DNA of 64,000 bases from Apium graveolens (taxonomy: Eukaryota > Streptophyta > Magnoliopsida > Apiales > Apiaceae). The notes under the pieces are model-generated. The model was not told the DNA's origin and searched no databases. It worked only from the letters and a program-made list of their open reading frames with translations. A program made the position numbers and the translations under genes. Location of the stretch: NCBI RefSeq assembly GCF_009905375.1, contig NW_027417099.1, positions 62,001 to 126,000 on the forward strand, in the 5' to 3' direction. Shown here piece by piece: positions 20,946 through 33,750 of the stretch. Each line of letters starts with the position of its first letter. Positions within the stretch are counted from its first letter, which is position 1.

Positions 20946-21851
20946 TAGACCAGGAAATTCATGTCGTGTCGTGTACATTCGTGTAGTGTACTTTCGTGTT
21001 TCGTGTATTAACAAGGTGATCCATAAACGAAACGAAATTATTTTGTGTACCAGTATCTTAAAACGAAACACGAAAGGAAATTTTCGTATCAAACACGAAA
21101 CGAAACGGAGTACACGAACCATTTCCCATACTTATTATGTGTCTCTACAAGGAAACACAATGAAAAAGAAAAAGTAAAAGGAATAAAAAAAAATAGTACA
21201 CAAAACACAATCGATTGTAGAATTGACCGAATTAATTGTTCATCTTTATCTCCGTTTTTCATATTTGCGTTCAATAGCTGTTTAGATTGTTGGATTCATA
21301 CTGTAAAATCAATAACACGATCGATGTAATATGTATACTTACATGTATACACACATGTATACATTTTAAACAATCGATTGTTGAATGATTACTGAAATAG
21401 ACCTCAGAGCTTTGAAACACGGTGAATAGAAGGCGGGGGCTTTGACACATGGTGAAAGAAAAAGAAAGTAGAACCCTAGACCCAAATTGATTTGTCTTTT
21501 TTTATTTTTTAAGTCTACTTCACGACTTGTAAGAAGACTAACGGGCAAATGTTTAAAAAATGTGGCCCAAAATCCAAATGCCCAAAGCCCATTTGTGCAA
21601 GTTTCATTTTTAAATTATTTTGTAAAATAAATAAATATATAATATTTATTTATAATATCTATTTATATAATTTTAAATATTTATTTCGTGTACTTTCATT
21701 TTGTGTCGTGTACATGAGGGTAAAACCAAAATCGACACTAAAATTACCCGTTTACTTTTGTGTTCGTGTATCGAAAATATAAAACCAAACCCATTATTAT
21801 CGTGTCATTTTCGTGTCATATTACCGTGTCGTGTACGAAATTGTCGGCCTA
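20946..21851. mobile_element. hAT-like non-autonomous element, copy 2
   Basis: Same element with the same terminal inverted repeats. It differs by substitutions in the CGTGT words (for example CGTGTCATATT near 21815). The central palindrome AACAATCGATTGTT near 21371 is perfect here but has one mismatch in copy 1. Confidence 0.5.
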
Positions 21852-23803
21852 TATATCATTAATCTCCTTGTCATTTTGAGTGATCTAAAATTCTAGAAAA
21901 ACTCCCTCGATTTTTGACATTGAATGACAAACTATTATTATACTTTCTCTTGAATTCAATCAGAATTTAAAAGTTAGATTTTTTTTTAATTTTTATAAAT
22001 TATTTTTTTCAAAAAAATGCATTTCTATCAATATATAACAATCATATATGTGTTACTCAATAAAATCATACGTGTTAAGTTATCGCATTTTCAACCATTA
22101 TGCACAAAATCATGAATTACATATGTCAATGTATTGTTGACTTCATATTAGACAATTAGCAAACAAATTTATAATCATCTCTTGTGTTTTCTTTAATGAT
22201 CTTTATCTAAAAGTTCAAATATATGATATGCTTTCTAATTGTTTTCCATTATATAGTACTAGGGTATTTATTCAGTTTAGAAGCCAAATAACAAATCTAC
22301 TGTATTCATTAAGTTTAGAAGACCAATAATAAATGTATCACCTTCTGTCACAAGAGCAACAAAAATGAAATTGACAAATTTTATGTATAATTAAATTTTA
22401 TATATTCATTTAATATTATTTACAAATTAAATAAATAAGATACATGCTAATATAGAAATTTCATATAAAAAATTTAAATTTAAAATAAAAATGTTAAAGT
22501 AACAAAATTCAAAAAAAATTAATTAAGAAATTTTAAATTTAGTGAAAAGTAATATAGTATAAATTCATCTAACTGTAATCCTAAAAAAAGTCTTATTTAC
22601 TTTTTCTTACTTTTTCACAAGTCACATATTAGAATATGAATTAGGGGTTGATTTTTACTTAGGGCTCAAATGAATATGAATTGTGGCCTAGGTTCTTCAA
22701 TTAGGGTTTTAATTCTTCTTCAAACTTCAAGTATTTAAATATAATGAGGTAAATCTAAAATCTATCTTTCTCTTGGCTTCAGTGTTAGGTATTTTTTAAT
22801 TTAGTGTTTTGTTTTAGGAATTGTGTAATGTGTTATATAATTTCTCTCACTACCCTCTCTCTCCTTTACACTCTGGGCGTCTCCCGCTTGTGCACTTGTA
22901 TTTATGTGTGTTGGTTGCCCGTTTGTGTATATGGCTGTGTTTGTATTTTTAGTTTTTATAGTTTTAGTTTTTGAATTTCTTTTTGCCGATTTTTGTAATG
23001 AACATTAGTTATTGTGTAATTTATTATTTTTGATTGGAGGACTTCGCATCTTTGAGTTCAGTGAATTGGGTCTTGAGTTTGCACTTTATTTAAGCTATTT
23101 CCCCATCTCAGTTTCTTGTCTAGTTGCTTGTATGATGTGTTGAATTTAGAAAATAAAGATGCTACATTCTTTTCCTTGTTTATTTTCTCATACAACTGAA
23201 TTTGAAAGGCTGCATATTAAGATAAATTAAAGAGTTAAAGAATGTTGCATAATTGGTTTTGATTTAAATGCTAGCTTAATGTGTTAAAATGAATACATAA
23301 TGTTTTACTTTTGTATGTCCACAATATACTTTTATCTATAGATAACATAATTTTTATCTTAGGTTGTGTCAAGAGATGATGTGTTTGAATAATATTACAA
23401 TGGATGGTCTTGCAAAAATTGTAAGAACATTAGTTGTCATCACATATTGTCTACCATCATCTCATCGTCTCATCTACAATAGTCATACTCTATTTCATGC
23501 AAACTGGATCGTAGAAGTTTTATAAATCCTCATCCCTAATTCGGGAAGAAATGAGGATATAAATTTAAATTTAGAGAACGATATAGTTTTTGACATACTT
23601 TAGAAGACATGTTTGTGTTTCATAAATATTTTTAGACAAATTTTTTTCTAAATGTTTTTTCTCTATTTATCAATGGAAGAAATCATAGGTATAATATATA
23701 AGGCTGCAGGGAAAAAGTTCTTATTTGAATATTATCCCTAAAATTAAATATTTTACGCTGATAAAAAGAGTGGGATAAACTCATATAGTGGATAATTTAA
23801 AGG

Positions 23804-23963
23804 TGATGCAGACGATTGATGAGCAAATTGAAACACTTAAGGAGGAACTTGCTAGGTTACATGAGAAGAAATGTCTCTTGCTTGAGAAGAGGCGTGAGAG
23901 GGTCGGAAGAACAGAATGCGTCAAATAGAACAAGAACTCAGCAATCTGGAAAAAGAAAGTTAA
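23804..23963 (+). pseudogene. coiled-coil gene remnant, copy 2
   Basis: Compared with copy 1, a 312-base deletion (junction at 23803/23804, flanked by the shared word AGG) removed the TGGGCC, telo-box and TATA elements, the start codon and the first 21 to 22 codons. A second deletion of 16 bases near 23904, between repeats of CG, shifts the frame after the first heptads. A third of about 52 bases lies upstream near 23682. An out-of-frame reading from 23816 is only a by-product. This copy cannot make the protein. Confidence 0.8.
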
Positions 23964-24756
23964 GCAATTGTTGCTTCCTTTGGGTAGGATGTATACCCAC
24001 ACATAAATATGTTATTACATATACTTGGTCTTATTACTAGTTAGATGTTCCATGAGACATATTGTAATTCCAATATTTATATTTATATGTAAATGAAATG
24101 TGTCTTCTTTTTTTTAATTCACCCAGTTTGTTGTTTTAGTTAATTGTTATTTATAATTTCATATTTGCATTAATCCTATGTACAACCAAAGATGCCGAAC
24201 ACTGACAATCCCCTACAAGTGAGTATATGTTAATTTGACATACATAATTTTTTAAGAGAGGACATGATTGGTGAAAATTAATACTGTATAAAATATGTGA
24301 AAAATTATAAAAATTAAAAAAGTAGAATTTTTTGTAAAATTAAAGAAAATATTATTCACATAAATACTTTTAGTTGTATGACACTAAATGGAAAACTATT
24401 ATAACACAAACTATTATCATATAAACCACCATAATACTTTCTTTTGAAATTAGTTAGAATTCATAAGTTAGATTTAACTATTTTTTTATATATTACAATC
24501 ATTTTTTAAAAAAAATGTATCATAGAATATGTATTTATATATTCTAAAAGATTTTATTAGCATATTTATATGATTTTATAATTAAGTAGGTATTTATTGA
24601 TATTATTTTACTGGCACAAATTATTATTGGCTTGCCTAACATTGCGTGTTTGGGCCTTAACCTAAGTTGTGGACATTAGATTTGGGAAAGAAAGGAGCCC
24701 GCGCTAAACTAAAATTATCTTCAACTTGGAGGTGGTCTCATATTCTATTTTGGACT

Positions 24757-24960
24757 CACTACACCAAATATGACATATTGCAACCCCTCTAAAAAAATGT
24801 TACCCCAATATGTTTCCTAAGTTGTGCTACTTATGTTTTAGTATAAGATTGTGTTTTTTTGTATTACCTTAGCCAAAAATCAGACGTTACCGTAGTTATA
24901 AAGTGTTGTAGCTTGCAACATATTTCTAAAAGTGTTAGTTTACGGTATCATAATACAAAT
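24757..24960 (+). mobile_element. CACTA-like element left end, copy 2
   Basis: Same terminus and subterminal words as copy 1, with small changes (GTTACCCCAATATG). Confidence 0.45.
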
Positions 24961-25227
24961 ATAATATATTTTTAAGCTTAAAAATTATTTAAATTAATTT
25001 TAAAAGAATTTAAGATAAAATACTAATTGAATAAATAAGATACATGATGATATACAAATTTGATACATAATAAAATTTAAAAAATTTAAAATAGGAATTT
25101 TTAAGCAATATAATTTATAATTTTAAAATAGAAATTTTAAAAGTATTAAAAGTAAAAATAGTACATATTTGTTTTATAAACTATAAAAGCAAGAAAATAC
25201 ATAAAAGTAAATAACCTTTTTTCTAAA

Positions 25228-27502
25228 TGAAAGGTCCGGTATGAGGGCTATTTTAAGCTAGAAAGGGGGTTGAATAGCTTAATTACCAATTTAAAAATTG
25301 TTATGGCGTTTTAAAATAATTTATCCCTTTTTAGAACTTTACCGAGTGGTTATGCAGTTTATATGTGCGGAAAATAAAGTGCAAGAAAAGAAAATACCAC
25401 ACGGTGATTTTATCCTAGTTCGCGATGACGCAACCTCTAATAGATTCGCTCACCCCTACTCCAGTCCCCGAGCTCCTCTCCCGGACTCGGGATTTTCCCT
25501 TATAATGAACTCGCTCCCTTAGTAGGCGGAGAAGCCTTTACACCCTTATAAGTATTTCTCTTGGTGCGTAACACAAGGGTCACCACCTCAAAATAAATGT
25601 AATACCTACACCACTTATCTTAGACAATAACTCCCCGCTATTTCTTCAAAGTTGTTGTAGAGCCTTTGTGTGGACTTGGCTTCTTTAGCTTTTGTCGGTC
25701 TTGGATCGTAGTGATCCGGTCTTGGGTCTTTTCTCTTTTTCACGGTGAAGAGACTAATAACTCCCCGTTAGTACGTGTAGGACTTGGGTCTTAAAACGAT
25801 AATCACCTCACGTCACTTCACCTCACCACAAAACCAATAAGACAATCCACGAAACAAACAGTATAGAAAATATGGTTTGAGCTAGGATGTTACTGTACTA
25901 GCCCACAAATAGTATAATATTCAAATAAGAATATTAAAACTAAATAAGAATACTTGACTTAAGATAATAAATAGTAGTCCAAGTATTTTTATAATTATTC
26001 CTTTAGTATAAGTATTTTTTTTATATTAAGCACTTATGGCTTATAACTTCTTTAGTATTCTTCTTCTTTCGATTATATATTTATAGATCGAAAAATACTT
26101 TAATTACAACCTCAGAGTTGTAATTTTACCTTTATGTATATCAACTTAAGGTTTTAAGGTATACTTGTATATTGACGATTATAAGGTCAAAGTATACTCT
26201 TTTAACTTCAAGCACGTTTATACGATTTACGAGTCTTAGCCAAGATCCAAATAAGTTAAGTGCAAGTAATTGGCTTAAGATTGTGCTTTCGAAATTTGGA
26301 CGAATAATTACGAGTATTTTATAGATATCGTAGTATAACCCCACGGAATACTGAAAGATATTAGAAGGGGCTTATATGATATGACTCGTAATTGTTTATA
26401 TACACGATATATTTTAGCTAAGATCCAATTATATAGCGTGAAATTAATTGGCTAACTTGTGGATTTGATTCGTCCTTAAATTTAACGGATGATTACGAAA
26501 TGTTTATCGATCGAGTTATAATCCCCCGGAACACTAAAGATGTTAGAAGGGATTAAAACTATGCTTCGTAATAATTTATGTGCAAGAAATATGTTAGCCA
26601 AGATCCAATTAAAGAAAGTGCAAGTAATTGGCTAACTCGTGAACTTAATCCGTTTTGATATTTGACAAATTAGGAAGTGTTTATAGATCGAGTTATAATC
26701 CCCCAGAACACTAAAGATGTTAGAAGGGATTAAACCTTTACTTCGTAATATTTTATGTGCACGAATAATTGTTAGCCAAGGTCCAATAATAAAAATAATT
26801 GGCTAACTTGTGAACTTGGGTCAAATATACTCTCCCCTTTGGAGATGAAGTACTTTTGTTTGTAGATCTTCTTTTTGAGATGATTTAAGTGAAGATCAAG
26901 TACTTATTCGAATTCTGAGTTCGAATCTTAGTTCTCTTAAGAACTTTATTTATAAGAGATCCTGTATTAGAGCTTAAGATGAAGTAGAGAAATTAAGTAC
27001 AAAGCTCAAATGAAAAGAACTCAAATAAGAAGTTAAAAGTTACCACTTTTGAAGAACGGTCGAAAAAGTTCACCGGAAAAGTTTTCCGGGGGTTCGGCTG
27101 GATTTTGGCACTTTGGTCGAACTTGGGCAGCCCTTCGGAAGGCTGGAAAGTAGTAGTGGATGAGCTCACTTGGTGGGATAAAGCTTGGTTGGGTGAAGCT
27201 AAGCTTGGGTTTCAAAAACCTTGTATATATGTAAGTATATAGAAGAGAGAGAAGGTTTTTGAGAAGAAATGTGTGTATAGAATTTGAAAGAGATGAAGAG
27301 ATGCACTTCTTGAAAAAATCCCAGAAACTTTGTGGCTCTTTAGCTTGAAGAAAATGGGTTGGGGTGGGGGTTTATTTATAGGAGAAGTTGGGTGGATTGA
27401 ATGGTGGAGATTTGAGGAAAATGGATGGTGGATGGTGTATGTCACTTGAATTGATGACATGGAAAGGAAAGTGTGTTTCTATGCAACTTGCCACATGAGA
27501 CA
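25228..27502 (-). mobile_element. solo LTR, copy 2
   Basis: Same element with the same ends and flanks. The minus-strand TATA box is at 27373-27380. It is slightly shorter because of a small deletion near 26005. Confidence 0.5.
26238..26822. repeat. 178-180 bp tandem repeat in LTR, copy 2
   Basis: Monomer starts at 26238, 26416, 26596 and 26774. The second monomer head has AGCTAAGATCC. Confidence 0.8.
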
Positions 27503-28036
27503 AAAAAATTTATGGGTTCCAAATCTCAGCTGATATACTATAAAACACCATAAAAATACCATAAAAATATGATAATTACTAATAATCTTTGATTAAAAAC
27601 TCTTTTTATTTAGGACGAGACCTTTAAAGAATATTTCTGTAATATTCTTTTTTCGAGCTTGGTGCCATATTCCTGTTGCAGCATAGATCTAAGAAATATC
27701 ATATCTTGATGTTTCTTCTTTGATCATATTGCCTTAGAGATATATTACATAAAGATATAATTTTGATATTTTGCAAAAATAAAATATCTCTTTTATTTGT
27801 TTTAAAAGACATGATTTTGCTAGTTTGACTTTTTGACTTTAATTTGGATCAATTAAATTCATGTCCTAATGGAGAGGATCTACGTGTACTTAATTTTATG
27901 TTTAATCGTACAAATACCAAAATAAATAATATATTGAAGATATCATTTCATTAAAATAGTAATTTGAATATTATTTATTAAAAGATATAATTAATTTTAT
28001 AAATATATATATATAAACCAAATCAAACCAAACATA

Positions 28037-28139
28037 CCCCGTATATCCCCCTTAACGTAGGGTGTGGGGAGGGTAAGATATACATAACCTTTCCTTCATT
28101 CTGAATTTCAGAATGGAGAGATTGTTTCCCAAAACACCC
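28037..28139 (+). mobile_element. SINE-like fragment, copy 2
   Basis: Same words as copy 1, with ATAACCTTTCC in place of ATAGCCTTCCC in the middle. Confidence 0.35.
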
Positions 28140-28369
28140 GGGCTTTTGTGTGCGTGTAAAGATACGTAAAAAATGAGATGAACAATAAAACATATATGCA
28201 ATGAGCCATACGAATTTGAAACAAACCAAAATATGATGACTTAAATTGAAGAGATTCGAAAGAAATCTTAGCCCATGGCATTATTTTATATAAAAATCTG
28301 TGTGTGATTGCTAGATACATAAACTAACCACTCCATTTGTTACTTCTTGCGAATAGATGATATGTATAT

Positions 28370-28620
28370 AAATTTATCACTAATAGACTTAGAAATATGT
28401 AATTTAGAACCAAAATAAACACACAGACATGTATATTAACATTTTAATATATATAGAAACACAAGCATCCTCTTATTTTTCAAGTTTAGACTTAACTAAA
28501 TAGCATAAAACTATTGTATTAATCGTGTATGTAAAGAAATAGAAATGGAGTATATACGAAGAGGAATGTTCAAACTCTTTTCATATACAAATGATTTCTA
28601 ATCTAATTTCTTTACACATA
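28370..28620 (+). repeat. 250 bp direct repeat, arm A, copy 2
   Basis: Same as arm A of copy 1. Confidence 0.72.
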
Positions 28621-29592
28621 TATATAAAAGAAACAAAAGAGTACTTTGGAAAATTATTTATCCTTTACTCGAATACATATGTGTAACACCCCTCATCCGT
28701 TTTAACCTATCATGAATCATGTTATTTTCTTTTTGGAATTAGATTGCACTCTACTTTTATTTAAAAACAAATCATATTAAGAAAGAATATATACACAACA
28801 TGTTACTATTAGTTGTTCAACTTGTATAGACATTTTAATGTACATCGTAAATATAGTTAAAATAGATTAATTTCTTTTTTCAATATGTGCATAAATATAT
28901 GTATTTATATATAACTATTGAAATTAACAGGGTTTCTCAAAAATACGCGTATTGGAGAAAATAGACATTTGCATCCTCATATACAACTTCAAGTAACCTC
29001 CTCTACAATTTTTGCAACCTGTATGCAATTTGAAAAAACTTTCTCTATACCCAGGTATACAACAATAATAGTATTTTGATAAATAAGTTAAAAACATGAG
29101 TATTTTTGACATATTCCCTAAAATTAATTTTAATTACATCTTTACAATTTTGGGAAGTAATATAAAAATTTGAACTCTAAGTATTTACTATGCATTAATT
29201 ATTGTACCACAATGAAACTATGTTTTCTACCATTTTTGGTAATTATAAAATACGGTAATAGACCCAAATTCATTAATTTAGGTTTATCACCATAGAAAAT
29301 TTTGAAGAGCCTAATTTTATTTTGTGCAATTATGTGTCACATGATTTAAATAATCATTTTCTAGTATAAACCTGAATCCTATACATGTTTTCCATACATA
29401 AAAAAATACATGGGAAATTGGCACAAAAGATTTTTTATGTTGAGATATATATTAGAAATTGTTGACAAAAAGTTAGTCTGCTATGTGTAGCTACACAATT
29501 CCATATTCCAAAACCTTAATTTGTGGTTCCCTAGTTTCTCAATCATTGCTTTGAATTAATGCTCCTCTATAAATAGCAGAGCTAGAATCACT

Positions 29593-29852
29593 AAATTTAT
29601 CACCAATAGACTTAGAATTATGTAATTTAGAACCAAAATAAACACATAAACATGTATATATATTAACATTTTTATTATATACAAAAACACAAGCATCCTC
29701 TTCTTTTTCAAGTTTAGACTTAACTAGCTAGCATAAAACTATTTTATTAATCGTGTATGTATAGAAATAGAAATGGAGTATACAAGAAGAGGAATGTTCA
29801 AACTTTTTTCATATAAAAATGATGTCTAATCTAATTTCTTCACACTTTAATA
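29593..29852 (+). repeat. 250 bp direct repeat, arm B, copy 2
   Basis: Same as arm B of copy 1; followed at 29859 by the TRIM. Confidence 0.72.
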
Positions 29853-29858
29853 TATATA

Positions 29859-30496
29859 TGTAACACCCTTGTCAACCTGGATAAGAATTGAAACTTATGT
29901 TCAGTTTATAAGGAAAAATACTACTATCATGTGTACCAACAAATTATGATGTGTTGGGGCATGTGGTGGGCTAGTCCTTACCCAAGTTGTATGCATTTGG
30001 TAGACTAGGCTTGGACTAATTTTGAACTCTGAATTATAACTTGACATGGTTCTTGAAAAACACTAGAAATTTGGGTTTTCACATACGCTATCAAAGCCGC
30101 CTCTCGAAATTTTGAAGCATAAAGTTGTCGGAGGTTGGTTGTATTATCCTACAATGGACAGAGATACGGAGGTCGCTACAATGGCTAGAGAGGTACGACT
30201 TGGACTTATGGGCTATTTGTGGACCTATGGGCTCTTTTTTTCTTTGTTTGGCCTGATGGGGACATCAAGAGTTTAAGAGGGGGAGTTTGTAACACCCACG
30301 TCCAACATCACTAAGAATTGGAACTTCGGTTTAGTTTAGAATGCAAAGTACTACTATCATGTGCACCAACAAATCATGATATTTTGGGAACTTGTGGCGG
30401 CTAGTCGTTGCACAAATTGGCTATATTTGGAACGGTAGGCTTGAGCTTATTCGACACGATTTTAGAAAAAGATTGAGAATTTGACCACGTTTGTCA
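29859..30496 (+). mobile_element. TRIM, copy 2
   Basis: LTRs at 29859-30081 and 30288-30496; both begin TGTAACACC and end in CA, better than in copy 1. Primer site and polypurine tract are present. Confidence 0.75.
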
Positions 30497-30864
30497 TAAT
30501 ATGTGTATTAACACCTGTGATGATGACACCATATATTTAACCATTAAAGAATACCTATGGCAGATTTTTTATATTTAAAATATAACCAACGATGGATACA
30601 ACCAAGTTCATGCATATATTAGATATATGCTTTAGAGTACATCAACATCAACACCAATTTCAATTTTTTTACATCTAACAGAAGTGTGTGGAGAAATAGT
30701 TTTGTGTTTTGTGTGATTATAAACTTCTTAATCTATTAAACAAATAAAAATTGAACAATAAATATGAGATAAAAATTTTATAAAATTAGAGTTTTCAATC
30801 AGATGAATGTCTAATTTGTGTTTCTTCTGTGTTAAAAAAAATTCTTCTAATTCGTCTCCCAAAA

Positions 30865-31652
30865 TCTATAATATACCATTATAAACGAAACATGATTTCG
30901 TTTGATCGATTCGTTAACACCTTCGTAAAAAGTACACTAACACCTTCCAAAATAAAGTTTAAAAAAAATCAAGTATCTAATATAACTACAAATTGTATCA
31001 ATTTTTATCCAACATAATATCTAATTGCACTCGTACTCTTCCTTATCTTTTTTGTAGGAAACTAAACACGTTCAATATTAATTTTAGTAATTGAAATTAT
31101 AATATAAAAATATAATTAATAAATCAAAAAAATTAAAAAATATATTTAAAAATCTAATATCAATTTATCTATACTATACTATACTATTATAAGTAAAATA
31201 TAGTTCTATTTGGTTGATTGGTTAACACTTTCCAAAAAAACTGTATTTTTCATTAAAAAATAAAAATAAAATTCTACGCTACAAAGTACGATGACTCAAT
31301 GTATGTCCCTCCTTCTCAGCAAAAATCACTTTTAATTCATTGAGCAGACTAAAAATATATATAATTAATTTAAAAAAATTTATATAGACAAGCTATACAT
31401 CCATTAGTCCTTTCACAATCCCTGGAGAGATGGTTCAGCCAAAGTTCCCATACTCAGCACACTTGCAGGTCGTTGTCACATCACTTGCTATTGAAAACCT
31501 ACTTTATTCGCCATTTAATTATATCAAAAACATATTTGGATAAATTATGAAATAAATTTGAATAAAATAATATAAAATAATTTATATTAAAAATAATATA
31601 ATAATTTCAAAAAATTATTTATTTTATTTCATAATTATCTTTTATAATAAAA

Positions 31653-31710
<58 letters not shown>

Positions 31711-33294
31711 TGATAATAAGTAATAAAATTCAACCATACATCACATATGTTATATGCTACTTTAAGCATAATAGGCTATAGACTATGATTGAAGGCGGAC
31801 CTAGGATATTCTAAACCTACTCGGCTAGTGCAAATTTTTTATTTGTCAATCCTATATAAAGATAAGGGAGCAAACTAGCATATACATGTAAAGTAAAGTA
31901 AAGAGTTCAAGAAAAATAGGTAATAAAGTATTAATTTACGCTGGAAAAATAAAGCAAAATCTACTCAGAATATAAATAAATATTTGACCTAACACTCATT
32001 AAGTGCATTAAAATTAAAAGATAAACATATTTAATTCAACCGTATATTGGTACTCAGATTCAATCACTTGCATTAGATTTAATTATAAATAAAAAGAAAA
32101 CTTCATAACTTCAAAAAAAGGAACAAAATAAATCAATCAACCCAACTTATCAAATAAATAAATAAATAAGTTATATAGTTAAAGAGCAAAAATGGATTCT
32201 AGGATGATTGATGACCACATAAAAATACCTCTTTTTTTGTTTGCAGTAGTGTAGGCCGAGAAGGTGTCAGTGTCTTTTTTTCCTACTTTGTTTACAACAT
32301 TAAATATGGAAATGGACTCCCTTACTTTTTCGAGATAATGGCCCATTTAGTTTTCATATTATTATGTAATTGCTGAAAATCCAAGTGGCTTTATAAGTGG
32401 GCTTCTCAAATATTTAACTGGTCTAATATATAGCTGGCTGGAATCATATATAGGATATTAATGGGCCTATAAAATTTTATCTCGCTAGGAGCCAACCCTA
32501 GCCATGGGTTAGGTCGGTCCTTGTGATGGGCTGTTTGCCTAATACCTTCCTAAAATATAATTAACAAGACTTTCAAAAACATTATTAATATTAAAAATAA
32601 GAAAAAAATATATTTATGACTCTTCTAAAATGAATTCAAATTATAATTCTCTCCGAGTCAGAGACCAAATAATATCACAATCAATTAATTCTTAATACTT
32701 AATACACATCATATAATCATAAATACTTTATTTAAAAATTAAATTAAAAATACCCGAAATTGGTAAAAACATAAAACATACATTCTCTTACCGTCCTAGA
32801 TGGGCCAGCATGAAATAGGATTCCTTATGTTGAAATAAAATTTCTTATATTTAAAAGCGCCAATAACTAAAAAATTATATTTTTGAAGTAAAAAAAAATT
32901 TGAATTTTGGTTTGTACACTAAAATTTTAGTTTTAAAATAAAGAATTAATGGTGTACATATTAAAAAAAGAGTAGTTATATGACATTTTTAATATCTTTT
33001 GATTATAATAATATAAGATTGACAAGTGATGGTATTATTAAATTTTAAAATAAATATATGACAATCGTTACATTCATTATGAATAATATTCTAAAACTTA
33101 ATATTTTAAATATCCGTCAAAAGTATAATATAAAAAATATAATATAAAAATATATGTATTATTAATTTCAATACTACATAGTTATTATATTTTATTTAAT
33201 TATCTTTTATATTTTTTTATTTTTATAAAATTTATCATATAAATAATAATAATATATTATAATCACGTTGTGCATGGCACGGGTTACAGGCTAG
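30865..33294 (+). mobile_element. non-autonomous Helitron, copy 2
   Basis: Outer 5' end at 30865, inner 5' end at 31168, 3' end GTGCATGGCAC...GGCTAG at 33294 followed by T. This is the best preserved terminus of the three visible. Confidence 0.65.
31655..31711. repeat. (AAT)n microsatellite, copy 2
   Basis: About 19 AAT units, expanded relative to copies 1 and 3. Confidence 0.9.
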
Positions 33295-33505
33295 TATATT
33301 ATTGTGCTTACAACTATGAGAGCTCAACTATAGACTATTAAAAGACAAGAATTATGAGTGTCACAACTCTCATATCATCCCCCGATCTAATACTTAATAT
33401 ATGTCTATCAAATCATTTATAAAAATTACAATTCTTCTCCTTTTCTAACATCCAAATAGACAACTCAATGCATACCAGACCCGACACTCCACCTAGGCCG
33501 GTCCG

Positions 33506-33750
33506 AAAAAGTTTTCAATTTGGTACCCATTAGTTTTTTTACTTGAATCTATAAAGGATGTTACAAATTCCACCTCTTTTTGGATCAGGTTAAATTCTTC
33601 TTCTTACCCGCACAGACATACGGAACCTGGGCAATGCCTCTGCAATTCCGGATGGTAGAGCTCTAATACCATTTTTAATATCAAAGCCCGGGTTCGAATA
33701 TATAACAGACATAACCTACTACTTTTATATCTATCAATGTGGGATGTTAC
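33506..33750 (-). mobile_element. decayed TRIM-like element, copy 2
   Basis: Same structure; the primer-site complement is at 33660-33671. The interior is slightly longer (AATTCCGGATGG), showing that copy 1 lost a few bases there. Confidence 0.4.
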
